DNA from: Spisula solida
Taxonomy: Eukaryota > Mollusca > Bivalvia > Venerida > Mactridae
Length of the DNA: 64,000 bases
NCBI GenBank assembly: GCA_947247005.1
Contig: OX365946.1
Span: 46,030,734-46,094,733 of the forward strand
Reading direction: 5' to 3'
Each line of letters opens with the position of its first letter. The first letter of the stretch is position 1. Under the pieces are notes generated by a model, which was given only the letters and a program-made list of their open reading frames with translations, did not search any database and had not been told where the DNA came from. The position numbers and the translations under genes are program-made. Of this stretch, positions 20,663 to 31,600 are shown piece after piece.

Positions 20663-23161
20663 ATGAACAATATTGAGGATGATATAAATGAGGCGGTTTC
20701 GTCAATTGTAAATTTATATCATACATCAGCATCCAGCTGTAAAATGGTGGCAAATAATACAAAAGTTGTAACCAAAACCCAGCCTGAATGGTGGGATAAT
20801 GAATGTAAGGAAAGTAAAAAACATAAATATTCCGTTTTAAGGCGTTTCAGATTAACTAATGACAATCACGATTTTGATATATATAAAAATGCAAGAAAAT
20901 CGTTTAAGAAAATCTGTCAAAATAAGAAAATTGAATTTCAATCTACAAATAGGTTTAATCTGGTAAATTCCAGGAATAATCCCAGACAATTCTGGTCTAT
21001 GATAAAAAATAGCTTAAAACAAAACATAGTATCTATTAACATAAACGCAAGCACGTGGTTAAATTATTTTGAACATTTATTGTTTAAAGAAAATCAAACA
21101 CCACTGAGTGACTTAAATATAAATATGTTTGAAACAGATGAAAATGCTGAAAACATACTTAATTGTCCGTTTACGGAAGAAGAAGTCAGAAAATCGATTT
21201 TCAAATTAAAATTTGGTAAATCACAGGGCAAAGACGGTATTGGTGCAGAATTTTATAAACATACATGTGATATCATCACTCCTATTTTAAATACGTTATT
21301 TAACAAAATATTAACGTCGGGCGAATTTCCAGACGCATGGAGTCAGAGCGTTATAGTTCCTTTGTATAAATCAGGTGACAGAAACGACCCTTTAAATTAC
21401 CGCGGAATATCACTGATCGATGTTATATACAAAATTTTCTCAAATACAGTAACAGAAAGATTAAACAAATGGTCAAAGGAATCCGATGTCATTGATGAAG
21501 CTCAAGCCGGATTTAGATCTGGTTATTCTTGTGTGGACAACATGTTTTCTCTACAATGTATGATACAAAAATATATTTCTAGACCACAAGGTAGATTTTA
21601 TGTATTATATGTAGATTTCCAGAAAGCGTTTGACTCGTTAGTTCATTACAAAATATTTTTAAACATGGTAAATAAAGGTGCAAACGGGAATTTGATCAAG
21701 ATTTTGATGTCTATGTACACAAAATTAGAAAATTACGTTAAAGCGACAGACCAACCTTTAGATGAAAACGGGCGGGAAAAGTTACCACCTCGTGAAAAAT
21801 TCTACGGTCCGTTTAAATGTAACATAGGTACAAGGCAAGGCGATTTAAGCTCGCCGATAATATTTAGCCTTTATATAAACGATTTAGTCTCGCACTTACG
21901 ACAAACCTGTAACGGTGTTTTTATAACAAATGATATACCTGATATCCTAAGTTTGCTGTTCGCAGATGACGTTGCCTGTGGGGCGGATACCGTAAACAAC
22001 CTCCAGTTACAATTAAATGCTATCTCAGATTTTTGTACACAATCACAAATGACTGTAAACTTACGGAAAACTGAAATAACCGTTTTCAGAAATGGTGGTC
22101 CGCTCAGGAATAGCGAAAAATGGACATTTAACGGTACAAAAATAAATGTCACCTCCGTCTATAAGTATATGGGCCTTCTATTTACACCCAAACTATCGTG
22201 GACCCAAGCTAAAGTAAAATTAGCAGCTCAGGCTAGAAAAGCCATAAATGCTATAAAACGGTATCAACTCCTGTTTGGTCAATTTTCTCATCGAGACATG
22301 TTTAAATTATTTGATTCAATGGTTGTTCCTATCCTTACTTACGGTGCAGAATTGTGGGGTCATAGTTATTCTTCTGATATAGAAAAGGTCCAAATTGAAT
22401 TCTGTAGATATTTTATAGGTGTAAATTCATCGGTCAATAATTGTATGGTATTGGGAGAATGTGGACGTCTTCCGCTATGCACAATTTATTACACCAAAAG
22501 TATCAAATATTGGTGTAAATTGTTACATATGTCAAATTCGCGTTATCCAAAAAATTGTTATAAAATGTTAATGTCGCATGATGCTTTAGGTCGAACAAAT
22601 TGGGCTACAAATATAAAAGAACTACTATATAAATACGGCTTTGGTTATGTTTGGATAAATCAAGATATTGGTGATTTAAACATGTTTATCTCTTCGTTTA
22701 AACAACGTATAAATGACTGTATGAAGCAAAACTGGTCAGGTGAAATATCAGCATCTTCTAGATGTGATACATATGTAACGTTTAAATCCTTATTGAATAT
22801 TGAAAAATATCTATGCATCGATATACCTTTCTCGTTTAGGAAATCCCTCGCACGTTTCAGATGCTCAAACCATAAACTTAACATTGAACTAGGAAGACAT
22901 TATGGAATAGAAAGATCCGATAGAATATGTCTGTATTGTTTCATTCACTTCAATCATTTAATATTAGAAAATGAATATCACGCATTCTTTATATGTCCAA
23001 AATATTCTGAAATAAGAGAACGATACTTGTTTAGTTGGTATACTGGAAGATGTGATACTTCTGATTTTGAAAATTTAATGAGAAATGAGTGTCATATTAT
23101 TTTAAAACGAGTATCACTATATGTATCAAACTTAATGCAGTGCATTGACAATTTACGATAG
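20663..23161 (+). CDS. LINE ORF2, second part: reverse transcriptase
   Basis: 832 codons are open from ATG 20663. Reverse transcriptase motifs are NYRGISLIDVIYKIF, QAGFRSGYSCVDN, motif A YVDFQKAFDS (D318), motif B GTRQGDLSSPIIFSLYIND and motif C FADD (D435, D436), followed by the thumb region (VYKYMGLLF). A Cys/His pattern near the C terminus (CLYCFIHFNHLILENEYHAF, then FICPKYSEIRERY) is common in CR1/L2-like elements. It should be continuous with the endonuclease: one T too many in the homopolymer near 20624-20629 separates them, so the ATG at 20663 is probably not a native start. Catalytic residues are intact. Confidence 0.92.
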   Translation: MNNIEDDINEAVSSIVNLYHTSASSCKMVANNTKVVTKTQPEWWDNECKESKKHKYSVLRRFRLTNDNHDFDIYKNARKSFKKICQNKKIEFQSTNRFNLVNSRNNPRQFWSMIKNSLKQNIVSININASTWLNYFEHLLFKENQTPLSDLNINMFETDENAENILNCPFTEEEVRKSIFKLKFGKSQGKDGIGAEFYKHTCDIITPILNTLFNKILTSGEFPDAWSQSVIVPLYKSGDRNDPLNYRGISLIDVIYKIFSNTVTERLNKWSKESDVIDEAQAGFRSGYSCVDNMFSLQCMIQKYISRPQGRFYVLYVDFQKAFDSLVHYKIFLNMVNKGANGNLIKILMSMYTKLENYVKATDQPLDENGREKLPPREKFYGPFKCNIGTRQGDLSSPIIFSLYINDLVSHLRQTCNGVFITNDIPDILSLLFADDVACGADTVNNLQLQLNAISDFCTQSQMTVNLRKTEITVFRNGGPLRNSEKWTFNGTKINVTSVYKYMGLLFTPKLSWTQAKVKLAAQARKAINAIKRYQLLFGQFSHRDMFKLFDSMVVPILTYGAELWGHSYSSDIEKVQIEFCRYFIGVNSSVNNCMVLGECGRLPLCTIYYTKSIKYWCKLLHMSNSRYPKNCYKMLMSHDALGRTNWATNIKELLYKYGFGYVWINQDIGDLNMFISSFKQRINDCMKQNWSGEISASSRCDTYVTFKSLLNIEKYLCIDIPFSFRKSLARFRCSNHKLNIELGRHYGIERSDRICLYCFIHFNHLILENEYHAFFICPKYSEIRERYLFSWYTGRCDTSDFENLMRNECHIILKRVSLYVSNLMQCIDNLR

Positions 23162-23432
23162 AACATTTTATATGAGCACATTAATCACCTTCACTTTGTT
23201 AGAATCATACTTTATTTTACTTTTGTGAGCAAATTTTGACCAATTTCCGATTTCATGATATCATTACATGTATACACTATTGTTACTGTTGTTTAGTATC
23301 ATTGACTTATTCCTAAAATATTGCAATGGACACAACTTATTATTTTTGAAATTATTATTATGTGAACATGTATGTATTTGTATTTTGGGCCGGTGGCCTT
23401 TATTTACGTAATAATAAACTTGTAAACTTGTA
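23162..23432 (+). other. LINE 3' untranslated region and tail
   Basis: It ends GGGCCGGTGGCCTTTATTTA then ATAATAAACTTGTAAACTTGTAAA: a short CTTGTAAA-type terminal repeat in place of poly(A), as is usual in CR1/L2-like elements. GGCCGGTGGCC may form a small 3' hairpin used for recognition by the reverse transcriptase (inference). Confidence 0.6.
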
Positions 23433-23739
23433 AATGGACATTGGACAGTGGACTGCCAGCTTCACACACCCACTGAGAACCAATTTCATCGGAGTTATAG
23501 AACTAAACCAACTCTTTTTAAAGAATGTTTTATTAACAGAAGACAGTGAAATACTTATGTACACAAAAATGGAATAATTGTCGAATAATACTGACAATAA
23601 AAACATCTGTTACAACAATCCTATAAAACACATGTACATGTATACGTGTATGATCTGGTCAGAAAGCACTGAATCAATGGTTGCATGTTTATAGCACTAT
23701 CGACAGTAAAACCTCAGTGACTAGATCTACGTATGCATG

Positions 23740-24040
23740 GTGATATACATGTAGTACTGAGAATATGGCCCGATCCTGACCTTTATGCATGAATATATGA
23801 CAGGTTCTTGTGTTGAATATATAAATTTCCGCGAGCAAATCGTGCAATATTTAAATCGGTCCATGAGATTTGTGTTTGTAGTATTACACCTCCAACGTCT
23901 TGGTGATACTCCTTGCTTATGAAAACATACAACCGGTGACATAAATATAGACAATATATCAGCGGTTAGATTATGCTAATAGAAGGTCGAGGATCGCATC
24001 AAATTCTCTGTACTATACTTGAGTCATTATTTAAATAGAT
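23740..24040. repeat. Dispersed repeat (CGCGAGCAAATCGTGCAAT family), copy 1
   Basis: Landmarks are CCTGACCTTTATGCATGAAT, GGTTCTTGTGTTGAATATAT and CCGCGAGCAAATCGTGCAAT. Related copies lie at 51745-52430 (interrupted), 54786-54910 and 55018-55140. Copy A of the duplication keeps only its right end (from 14941). Confidence 0.65.
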
Positions 24041-24230
24041 ACTAAAGTACTATCGGATGTCGTCGTTTGACGCCAACATGAAATAAGAAGACCACATTAA
24101 CATAATTTTATTATTGTCCAGTGTCTCGATGGAGTTCGTATGCGTGCTTTAGATACACTGAGTACATTTAAAAACGGACACATTTTAGTTGATAAAACTT
24201 GGCAGGATTCTAACAAGTTACAACCACAGG

Positions 24231-24341
24231 TAACTGTATCATTGATAAAGAGTTTTTTTAAAATAGAATTAAGACAATATAAATTGTATAAAACAAATAT
24301 TATTTTTACTCTTTATCAATGAAACAGTTACCTATGGTTAC
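24231..24341. repeat. Short inverted repeat (copy B)
   Basis: Duplicate of 15171-15281. Confidence 0.6.
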
Positions 24342-24631
24342 AACAGTAAATCGTCAATCACCGGAATTATTGTTTATGTGAATAGGAAATACCAATGTAT
24401 ACATAAAACATAATGTATAATGGAAATCCTTATTTAAAATAATAATAATAATGACTTGATTAGCTCATTGTCTGTTAAGCAAGATCTCGACGCACACGAG
24501 GACTTGTTAACTTTTGATGAGATAACATACATATTATAACATTTCAGCACAATATTGCTAAACTATCCCTTTTTAAAATCTAGATTACTTATATTTTTAT
24601 ACGTGGTGTATACTTGATTTATAAGTGTAAA

Positions 24632-24718
24632 TATATCGAGGGCTTAGTGCAAAACTATGGAACATGCCTATATAAATTGATGTAGTTATCATAGTTTTGC
24701 ACCGAGTCCTCGATATGT
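24632..24718. repeat. Short inverted repeat (copy B)
   Basis: Duplicate of 15572-15658, with a few substitutions in the loop. Confidence 0.6.
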
Positions 24719-24899
24719 TTTTGTTGCTTTTGGTTGTTTGTATGTTCTCTGTTCGTTTACTGTTTAGCTTAAAATGAGTGATAAGTGATTAGATTTGTTT
24801 TCATGATGTGTGTAGTAATATCAATATAATATACACCTTCTCCGCCAGAAACTGTCCTGTCCACTTTTTCTATGTTAACACTTTGTTTTGGTTTTTCTT

Positions 24900-25800
24900 G
24901 TGTTTCTTGTTTATAATACATACATTATTATTTAAACCGACTGCATAATTACCTTTTGCCACTTGCTACTGTCATATGAAAATTGTATTGTGTTATTTGT
25001 ATGTTCACATGGGCCTATGGCTTACTGAAATTTGAAATAAACTATCTATCTATCATAATGCATAAAAGTGATGTAATATATTAAAAATCTTAAAATGACC
25101 ATAATGATTGTCATATATACAATAAATAGATAGAATGAACAGAAAACAATAGTAGGTCATACAAAACTACGTACATGTATCTTGAAAACAAGCCTGGTGA
25201 CATATCATTTTTATAAAATTAATGTCATTTTATATGATTTTTCTGTTATTTTAAGATGTTTTGTAAAAATTCGGTTAGATAAAAGGCGCGCGTACCGCCT
25301 TAAATGAAATGGGATATCAACAAATAATAAATAATTGTATCGGCAATATTTAGGTGTCTGATATGTGATATATTGCACAAAAACTGGTGCACAAGTGACA
25401 ATAATTTAAATATTTATCAAAGAACGTAATTAAAATTGATTACTTATATAATATCTTCGAAACATATACTGACCAGTCAAGATGCTAAATGTCCATCACG
25501 TGATGTGTAAAAACCATAATGACAATAGTGTAAATGTGTTTACTTTCAATTAGTAAAAATGTATACATGTATTTTTACTATACACTTATATGAATATATC
25601 GTTTTCGTTTTCATTGTGTAATAACATACATGAATATTAGTTTGTGTTTTTTTGCAATACGTTTTGTATCAAACATAAATTTTATATTTGTCGATTAAAG
25701 AAAATGATGTGCTAACATGTATGATGAAGAGAGAAGCGAGACCAAGTTCAAGTCAAGCGATTAATAATGTCAATGAAATATATGTAGTGATATATAGAAT
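24900..25800. other. Intergenic, AT-rich, with a retrotransposon 3' end
   Basis: CATGGGCCTATGGCTTACTG, then AAATTTGAAATAAACTATCTATCTATC near 25008-25055, has the form of a LINE 3' end with a short CTAT terminal repeat. Nothing else was recognised. Confidence 0.4.
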
Positions 25801-25804
25801 CTAC

Positions 25805-26620
25805 TTAAAACAAAAAGTTTAGTCAGTAGGATTTCATTTGCTATTTTGATTTTAATAAATGGTTGCAAGTAATGAAATATCATATTATCAATACCATACC
25901 GTGCCGAGCAAAGCCTTTATTGGCCAGTCAGCTTTCTGCTGAAATATGACAGACATACGAGTGCCCCCACCCGTATTTAAACCCGGGTACCTCTATTCAT
26001 TTCCACAAGTACCCCCCAAAGCATGATCACCACAAAACACGTTTGGCACAAAATAACAACATTAAACACATAGGGGTCAACACCTAAATTCTGAAGCTTC
26101 TCAATATCTACTGTTTCCACTATGACTTCGCACAAAAGCGAAGCATCGTCGGCTTCGGGTTGTGTAACTAACCTCTAACGAATGCCAACGGTATCCGTTG
26201 CTATTTTTAGAACGACGTAGGAGCCGAATATCTGACGTTTTGAAGATTACGTCAGAATCACGTAACTAGGTAACGATCTACGTGTTGTCTCGTTTTGTTC
26301 GGGTCTATCACTTACACTGTTATTTTGTCTATACTGAATATTTATATGACGAAATGTCTGCCCATCATGCACGTTAGAATTCTGAGCGACGATGTTTACA
26401 GTGACCGCCAATCATGGCATTCAACGTCATATTTGGACGACGACCCATATTGAAATTAGGAATTTTTTCTGTAAATGCCTACTTTTTAAATGTGCACAAA
26501 GTGAGTAGTGCTTTGGTCAATAAATGGTAATTAAATTTGTAATTGAAACATACTGACTAAACTATTGTTTTGAGTATATAACAAAACGTATGTACAATAT
26601 GTACACCGCATGAACTTGTG
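25805..26620. repeat. ~800-bp duplicated segment, copy 1
   Basis: It matches 38850-39660 in the same orientation. Shared words include CGCACAAAAG, AACGGTATCCGTTG, ACTGTTATTTTGTCTAT, TTTACAGTGACCGCCAATCA and ATACTGACTAAACT. The copies are clearly diverged. No open frame is shared, so this is a dispersed repeat or an old segmental copy. Confidence 0.65.
25849..25989 (-). mobile_element. tRNA-related SINE, head truncated
   Basis: The reverse complement reads GGGTTTAAATACGGGTGGGG, then CACTCGTATGTCTGTCATAT and AAGCTGACTGGCCAATAAAG. It is the same family as the plus-strand SINE at 62363-62520 but starts at the B box. It interrupts a repeat whose uninterrupted form is at 38850-39660, which dates the insertion after that duplication. 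Confidence 0.75.
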
Positions 26621-26974
26621 ATTTCGTAGTAAACTTTGTTATCACGTGTGTCATCTATTCTACGAAACCACTTCGCTTAGTTTAATTAAGTATTGACTTC
26701 CGTGATTAGAATGAATAATAAATAATATTGATTAATAACATTCGATGGTATTATGAGCACATACATTGTATATATTAAAATTGATTTGCACTCACACATA
26801 CATTATACATGACAAACGTGAAATTAAAGCACATACATGCTAGTCATTACAAAGCATAACACATAAACTTAAACTATATATAGGACCCTAAAGGTTCTGA
26901 AACCTTGCCAGTTGATGCCTTGGGTCGCACCGAGGTCTCATCGAGCATGTTTTTCCTCTGTGATGTACTGTACT

Positions 26975-27220
26975 CCAGGGTACTGTTTTATCAAAGCACT
27001 TACGAAAATCTTAAAGTTACGCTCAAATTTAAATTCTTTATAGTTCGTTAACAACTGCAAAATGGTGACGGGTATGGTTTGTAGGAGTTCAAGTAACTGA
27101 ACCATTATTAGAAATGCAGCTCCGTTGCCACACTTTATAATTGTAAACGAATTGTAAAGAATTTAAATTTGATCGTAAGTTTACGTTTCCCGTAAGTGCT
27201 TTAATAAAACAGTACCCTGG
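26975..27220. repeat. Palindromic MITE-like element
   Basis: CCAGGGTACTGTTTTATCAA followed by AGCACTTACG pairs with CGTAAGTGCTTTAATAAAAC followed by AGTACCCTGG. Inner arms also pair (CAAATTTAAATTCTTTA with TAAAGAATTTAAATTTG). The spacer is about 90 bp; no target duplication is evident. Confidence 0.7.
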
Positions 27221-27589
27221 TGTCAGTTAATGAACCTTTTGAGGATCAAGATGATGTTCCACGATATCACTGGGAAACTTTGGGACGTCGTGAGATATTT
27301 TGCAGGACCAAATGGCATATAAGTGGCCTTAGGTAGAATGCAGGAAACTTTATGTGAAGGGAATGGAAGTCTACGTTCATCCAGACATTAATGAACAATG
27401 AAGTATAAACTATAAAAGGTATTTTCCATGATTATGTATAAGCATGCAGAATTCGGAATACAGGCATTAGACAACAAGTTTACCAATTTCAATATTCAGT
27501 AGTTCGCGTATATATTCTGTTTATATGACTTGCACTTGGAAACAACTTTGGTATTTAGTTTCCACTAATTCATTTTTAGATCAATTGTA

Positions 27590-27780
27590 AAGCAAATTTT
27601 TCCAACTTTTATTAATCACTCTCGACACCTCAATTTTGATGTTATTCATCAACCCGAGGGTATGAGAGAAGAGAAGCCAGTTTCCTTTTTATTCTCAATG
27701 TCTAGCAAGGGAACTACTGGTACCATTTTAAATCGTCTTTGGCATGACGACACATTTGTTTCACATCGTTAATAATACTT
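27590..27780 (-). mobile_element. SINE body fragment, related to 60683-60888
   Basis: TTAATCACTCTCGACACCTC, GGTACCATTTT and GGCATGACG match the body of the complete tRNA-headed SINE at 60683-60888 on the same strand. The tRNA-like head is absent or degraded, and the middle carries an extra segment. Confidence 0.6.
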
Positions 27781-28021
27781 AATCACTTGTGCATCTATAT
27801 AAATAATGTTATTTAATATATTCTTATTATAAGTATGTTCTTATAATAATAACTAATTCTTCATGATAATGAAAGTGTAGGTCTCTTTCAACCATTTCTG
27901 GCTGCTTGATCTCACTCAGTTTTTACTTAATCGAAAGGTAAATTGCTTTAGTATGGATTTCCCCGTCTTTTTTTACTTAATTAACGTTCAGTGCCAAGAT
28001 GCCAGTGTTGTGATCATTGCA

Positions 28022-28631
28022 TCAATTTTTGTTTTTGTTCCCGATATGTTCATATTCCTCTTCTTGACCACATGCGGCTTGCATAGTTTCATTTTTAGTT
28101 TTATCATTTATTGAAGTCTCAAGCAGATCGTAATTTTCCTCATCAAAGTTGCTGTCAGCATGTTTTTGCTGTTCTTTAGGGTTTGCGTTCGGTATATGTG
28201 AATAGGTTTGGTCGACGACGGATTCATTTGGTTTTGCGTTCGGTATGTGCGAGTACGTTTGATCGACGAAGGAATCTTTTGGTTTTGCGTTCGGTATATG
28301 CGAATATGTTTGGTCGACGACGGATTCTTTTGGTTTTTGGTTCGGTATATGCGAATATGTTTGGTCGACGTTGGATTCTGACTTAGCTTGATTCAAATGA
28401 TTATAAACGTCTTCGTCTGCGTTTGTTTCAGGTGTTTCCCCGGTATGCGAGTATTGCGCTTCTGAATATTCATTTTCATCTTCTGCATTATGACTTCTTT
28501 GTAGATGACTGTCATCAGGATTCTCCGCACCAGGTTGTTCATACATTGGCTCATTGGCTTCATCCATCTCATTAGTATTATCTGCATGCCGTTGTCTGTT
28601 ACCCATGTTATCTAGTCTTCTTTTTCTTCGT
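28022..28631 (-). CDS. Gene 2 cytoplasmic tail exon with repeated YSHI motifs
   Basis: Acceptor CAAACAG at 28632; the exon opens with basic residues (RRKRRLDNMGNRQRH) right after the transmembrane helix and stops with TGA at 28024-28022. The tail is Asn/Glu/Asp-rich. Four tandem 17-residue units each contain DQTYSHIPN (28172-28375), and further Tyr sites are MYEQP, QYSHTG, VYNHL, NYDLL and EYEHI. Seven of these fit Y-x-x-(I/L), the form of SH2-docking sites and also of AP-2 sorting signals. They are not strict ITIMs, because the residue two before Tyr is Gln, Asp or Glu. No kinase or other enzyme domain is present, so signalling would need recruited partners. Confidence 0.88.
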
Positions 28632-31600
28632 CTGTTTGAGCAAAAAATGTTATAGTATGTAATAAATACTTATTTGTACAAATGTATTTACATTTCAATG
28701 AACATTCTAATTTGACGTAATAGGTTCGTTTCAATAACAATTTGAAATGTCATGCCAAAACAGACGGGTCTTGCAATACACAAGGCGTGTTGGAATTAAC
28801 ATGTCTCACAAGCGTGTCACTTGAAAGCCAGCATCATCAAAATGATGTTAACGAATGCAGAAGTAAGACATTCAGCTATACAAGTAACGTAATATCTGAA
28901 CGCGTTGGTCTGAACGTACGAGGGCTGTTCAAATTGGAATGCAACTAAGCCCATACATTTTTTCCTTAATAGATTCTATTGAAACTAGCCTTTGATCCTA
29001 TTGCAGTATCCATCTCCGGTATATACGCGAAGTTTCATTCAGATATTCCATATTTAAAATGCGATTTTATTATCATTTATAGGGTCACTGTGCATATACT
29101 GGACACGTGCCAAACCGAGATCTTAACGTATCTGATATTTCTTCCGACATTGCAATTTAAGAGTCGTTTGAAACAAATAAAGATCACAAGGGACATTGCT
29201 TGACAAATCAGGATGGTCGAAAAGTTCAAGAACCTTCACGCTTCTCAGAAAGTCGCGTTAATGGCTGCTGCAGGTGGAGGCCCATTGCTCTGCAATAGCA
29301 TGTCATACTTCAAACATGTGCTTTAAGAGCGATTGTCGGAGTATTTCTTCAATTTCTGAAGGAATTTTGCTTTTTCAAGCTTGGCATTTACCCATTGTCT
29401 ATTTTATACATCAAATTTAATGGTAGAAACTTGGTTTATATAGAAAAAGGTGTACATTTCTGCTGACGCCCATGGTGCGTTTTGCAATGCATACTTTTGT
29501 TCTGTGTTTGCTGGCCCATATTAGTTTAAGGATCTGTCGCATGGGTGAAAAAATCAACCCGTGTCTCGTTTATGGTCATTACATTTGCAAACGGTCGACT
29601 TTTTTTATCTAGAAACTGGTTTCAACTATTTTGTGGACAGTTTGCAAGGGCATGTGTGCTGGCGTCTCTAAGCAGATAGGGGTATCCAAAGTGTACTTAT
29701 CGTCCTAATTGTTTTAATATGTTTGATAATTGTATGAATAGCTCCTAATGATGTGCCAACACATTGAGCTACTTGCCTAATTGTAAATATTCCACCAGTT
29801 TCCAAAACAAATATGATTTTCGAAACCCTTTTATAGTATATTGCGGTATTTGGATGGCGTTCATGGGGTTCCTTTCCAAATAAAATTATACCACTTTTCA
29901 TTTGCGTAAACTATCAAGTAGTTGATGAAAAAGACATATCATACCACCATTTCACTAAACATGTTATGTAAAATATTGTATTTGCTCCCGCAGTAAAAAA
30001 ACAACGATTCTTAAAAAGGACCGAATTTGGCCAGAAAAAAGTGACATTTTTCCAATAATTTAAGCATTAGTATACACGAGTAGACAGTGTTAAATGACGT
30101 ATTGTTACAGCTACACTCAACGGATTTTAAAATGTGAGGTATTAATTTAAAGCTAATTCAATGTTCTTTGATATACAGCTTACTATTCTTAAAAGATTAT
30201 TGATACAATAAAGATATAGCTTCACTTGCATTCCAATTTGAACAACCCTCGTACTATCTGGGTTAGGTAGACCAATTAACGATGACGCAAGTAATAAGAA
30301 AACAAATAATAGGAAAATATTACAAAACAATACACTAACCTGTTGCAGGAAATGTCATTTTCACCACCCCAAAATATTGATAGAAGCATGGGTAAAGATA
30401 ATTATAAACCGGACAGGGGAGGCAGCAGAAACAACATAGCATACTGTAAATATATTTTACCTCCGTAATAGAATCAATACGACAGCTACTACAACAATCA
30501 CCAGGAAAGCTACACCAGCACCAACTATGTACAAGATAGGTGACTTGGAATCTAACAATACAAAACAATCATGACATTATTTCTAAATACATAATATACC
30601 GACAAAGCTTTTTGACATATCACAGCATTGTACTGCAGTACATTAGTCGTTCATTACGCCTTATACATGTATAAAATTCAGAAAGACTAATATTACATAT
30701 CACATATTTCGTTAAAGCCTTTAAGAACCTTACAGATTCAGAGAATTTCCAATATGTAATGTCTAGCGAAAATGTCGAAAAAATAAACACGACAGGAAAA
30801 TGTATACATCAATGTATGCTTAGAAGATCAATATATTAAAAAATGTCTTATAATACACAACACTGTACCATACTACAGTGCTGTCATTTGATCTCGTTTG
30901 AATTATTTGTAATATTACACTTATACACTTAACCGATTTAAAAACGCAACAGTAAGTTGTTGATAAATATAATTCAGTTAAGGTGCTTCAATTCTCTTGA
31001 AATTTTACATGTAATGAAATCAATACATGAAGTCATAAATGTGCAATGGTCACAAAACCAAACCACGAAATGTATTGATCGACAATGTCAAGTTTTAATT
31101 TAATAATGTATTTATAAGCTGCAACCTGCTAAAAAATCAGGCGTCTTTGCCTCATTGGCGGGAAATAAAATGTTGTAGGATGTTGTTCCACACGTCTATG
31201 AGGAATACACGTATCAATCCAAACGCTCAGAAGTTTATGCTTGATGATGCACTTCCCGGCGGCCATTTGTTTATGCCTTCAAATTTCGTTTCATGAGTAA
31301 AAATGCAATGACCTCCACAGCCTCAACATTAGCTGTTGGCAAGTTTTTGCCCATCAAGCATAGGCTGCATTGTGTCCAATGGTTAGTAATGTACATTTCT
31401 TATGTCTATGGCACCTCAAACCGGTAACCGGAAGTGAATAATGGAATATGTCAAGATAAATAAGTAGACAGACAAAATGAAGCGATTTTCAACATGGGTC
31501 ATAATAAACATTAATCAAAATATTACGGGATGTATATTTTAGCAAAATTACTTTATCGTACGCATTATTGCTTTCAAATTGTAGGTATAACAGAAAATAT

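Larger units (their letters stand above)
17945..23432 (+). mobile_element. Near full-length non-LTR retrotransposon (LINE)
   Basis: The order is 5' UTR (17945-18309), ORF1 (18310-19647), ORF2 endonuclease plus reverse transcriptase (19648-23161 with one frameshift), 3' UTR, and a tail of CTTGTAAA-type repeats ending at 23432. AATG (17941-17944 and 23433-23436) is a possible 4-bp target duplication, and the interrupted foldback arm resumes immediately after it. APE-type endonuclease and reverse transcriptase motifs place it among APE-bearing LINEs, probably CR1/L2/jockey-like; clade assignment needs a tree. It is damaged by at least one frameshift and perhaps one stop. Confidence 0.9.
17666..23471. 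mobile_element. Foldback (Mutator-like) element with 9-bp target duplication, split by a LINE
   Basis: Termini GGGTGTGTGAAGCTGGCAGT and its exact reverse complement (ending at 23471) continue as inverted repeats for at least 39 bp. ACTGAGAAC directly flanks both ends (17657-17665 and 23472-23480). The left part is itself a hairpin: 17689-17817 pairs with 17826-17944 around CAGCAACTTTG. Without the LINE at 17945-23432 the element is about 314 bp. Nine-base duplications with long, sub-repeated inverted arms are typical of foldback/Mutator-type elements; the class is my inference since no transposase is present. Confidence 0.8.
15841..24897. repeat. Tandem segmental duplication, copy B
   Basis: This matches copy A (11850-15840) outside the foldback element. 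Copy B lacks one ~151-bp array unit (it jumps from unit 2 into the end of unit 3) and has a 14-bp deletion near 16080. It carries an 18-bp difference in the SINE and a 5.5-kb retrotransposon. The junction at about 15840 joins GGTTTTTC to an AGGTCA array unit. Confidence 0.85.

Noticed and set aside
17945..23432. Endogenous virus, because of the 2A-like motif
   Set aside because: The APE-type endonuclease, LINE reverse transcriptase, coiled-coil/RRM ORF1, non-poly(A) tail and lack of LTRs identify a non-LTR retrotransposon; no capsid, envelope or viral protease is present.
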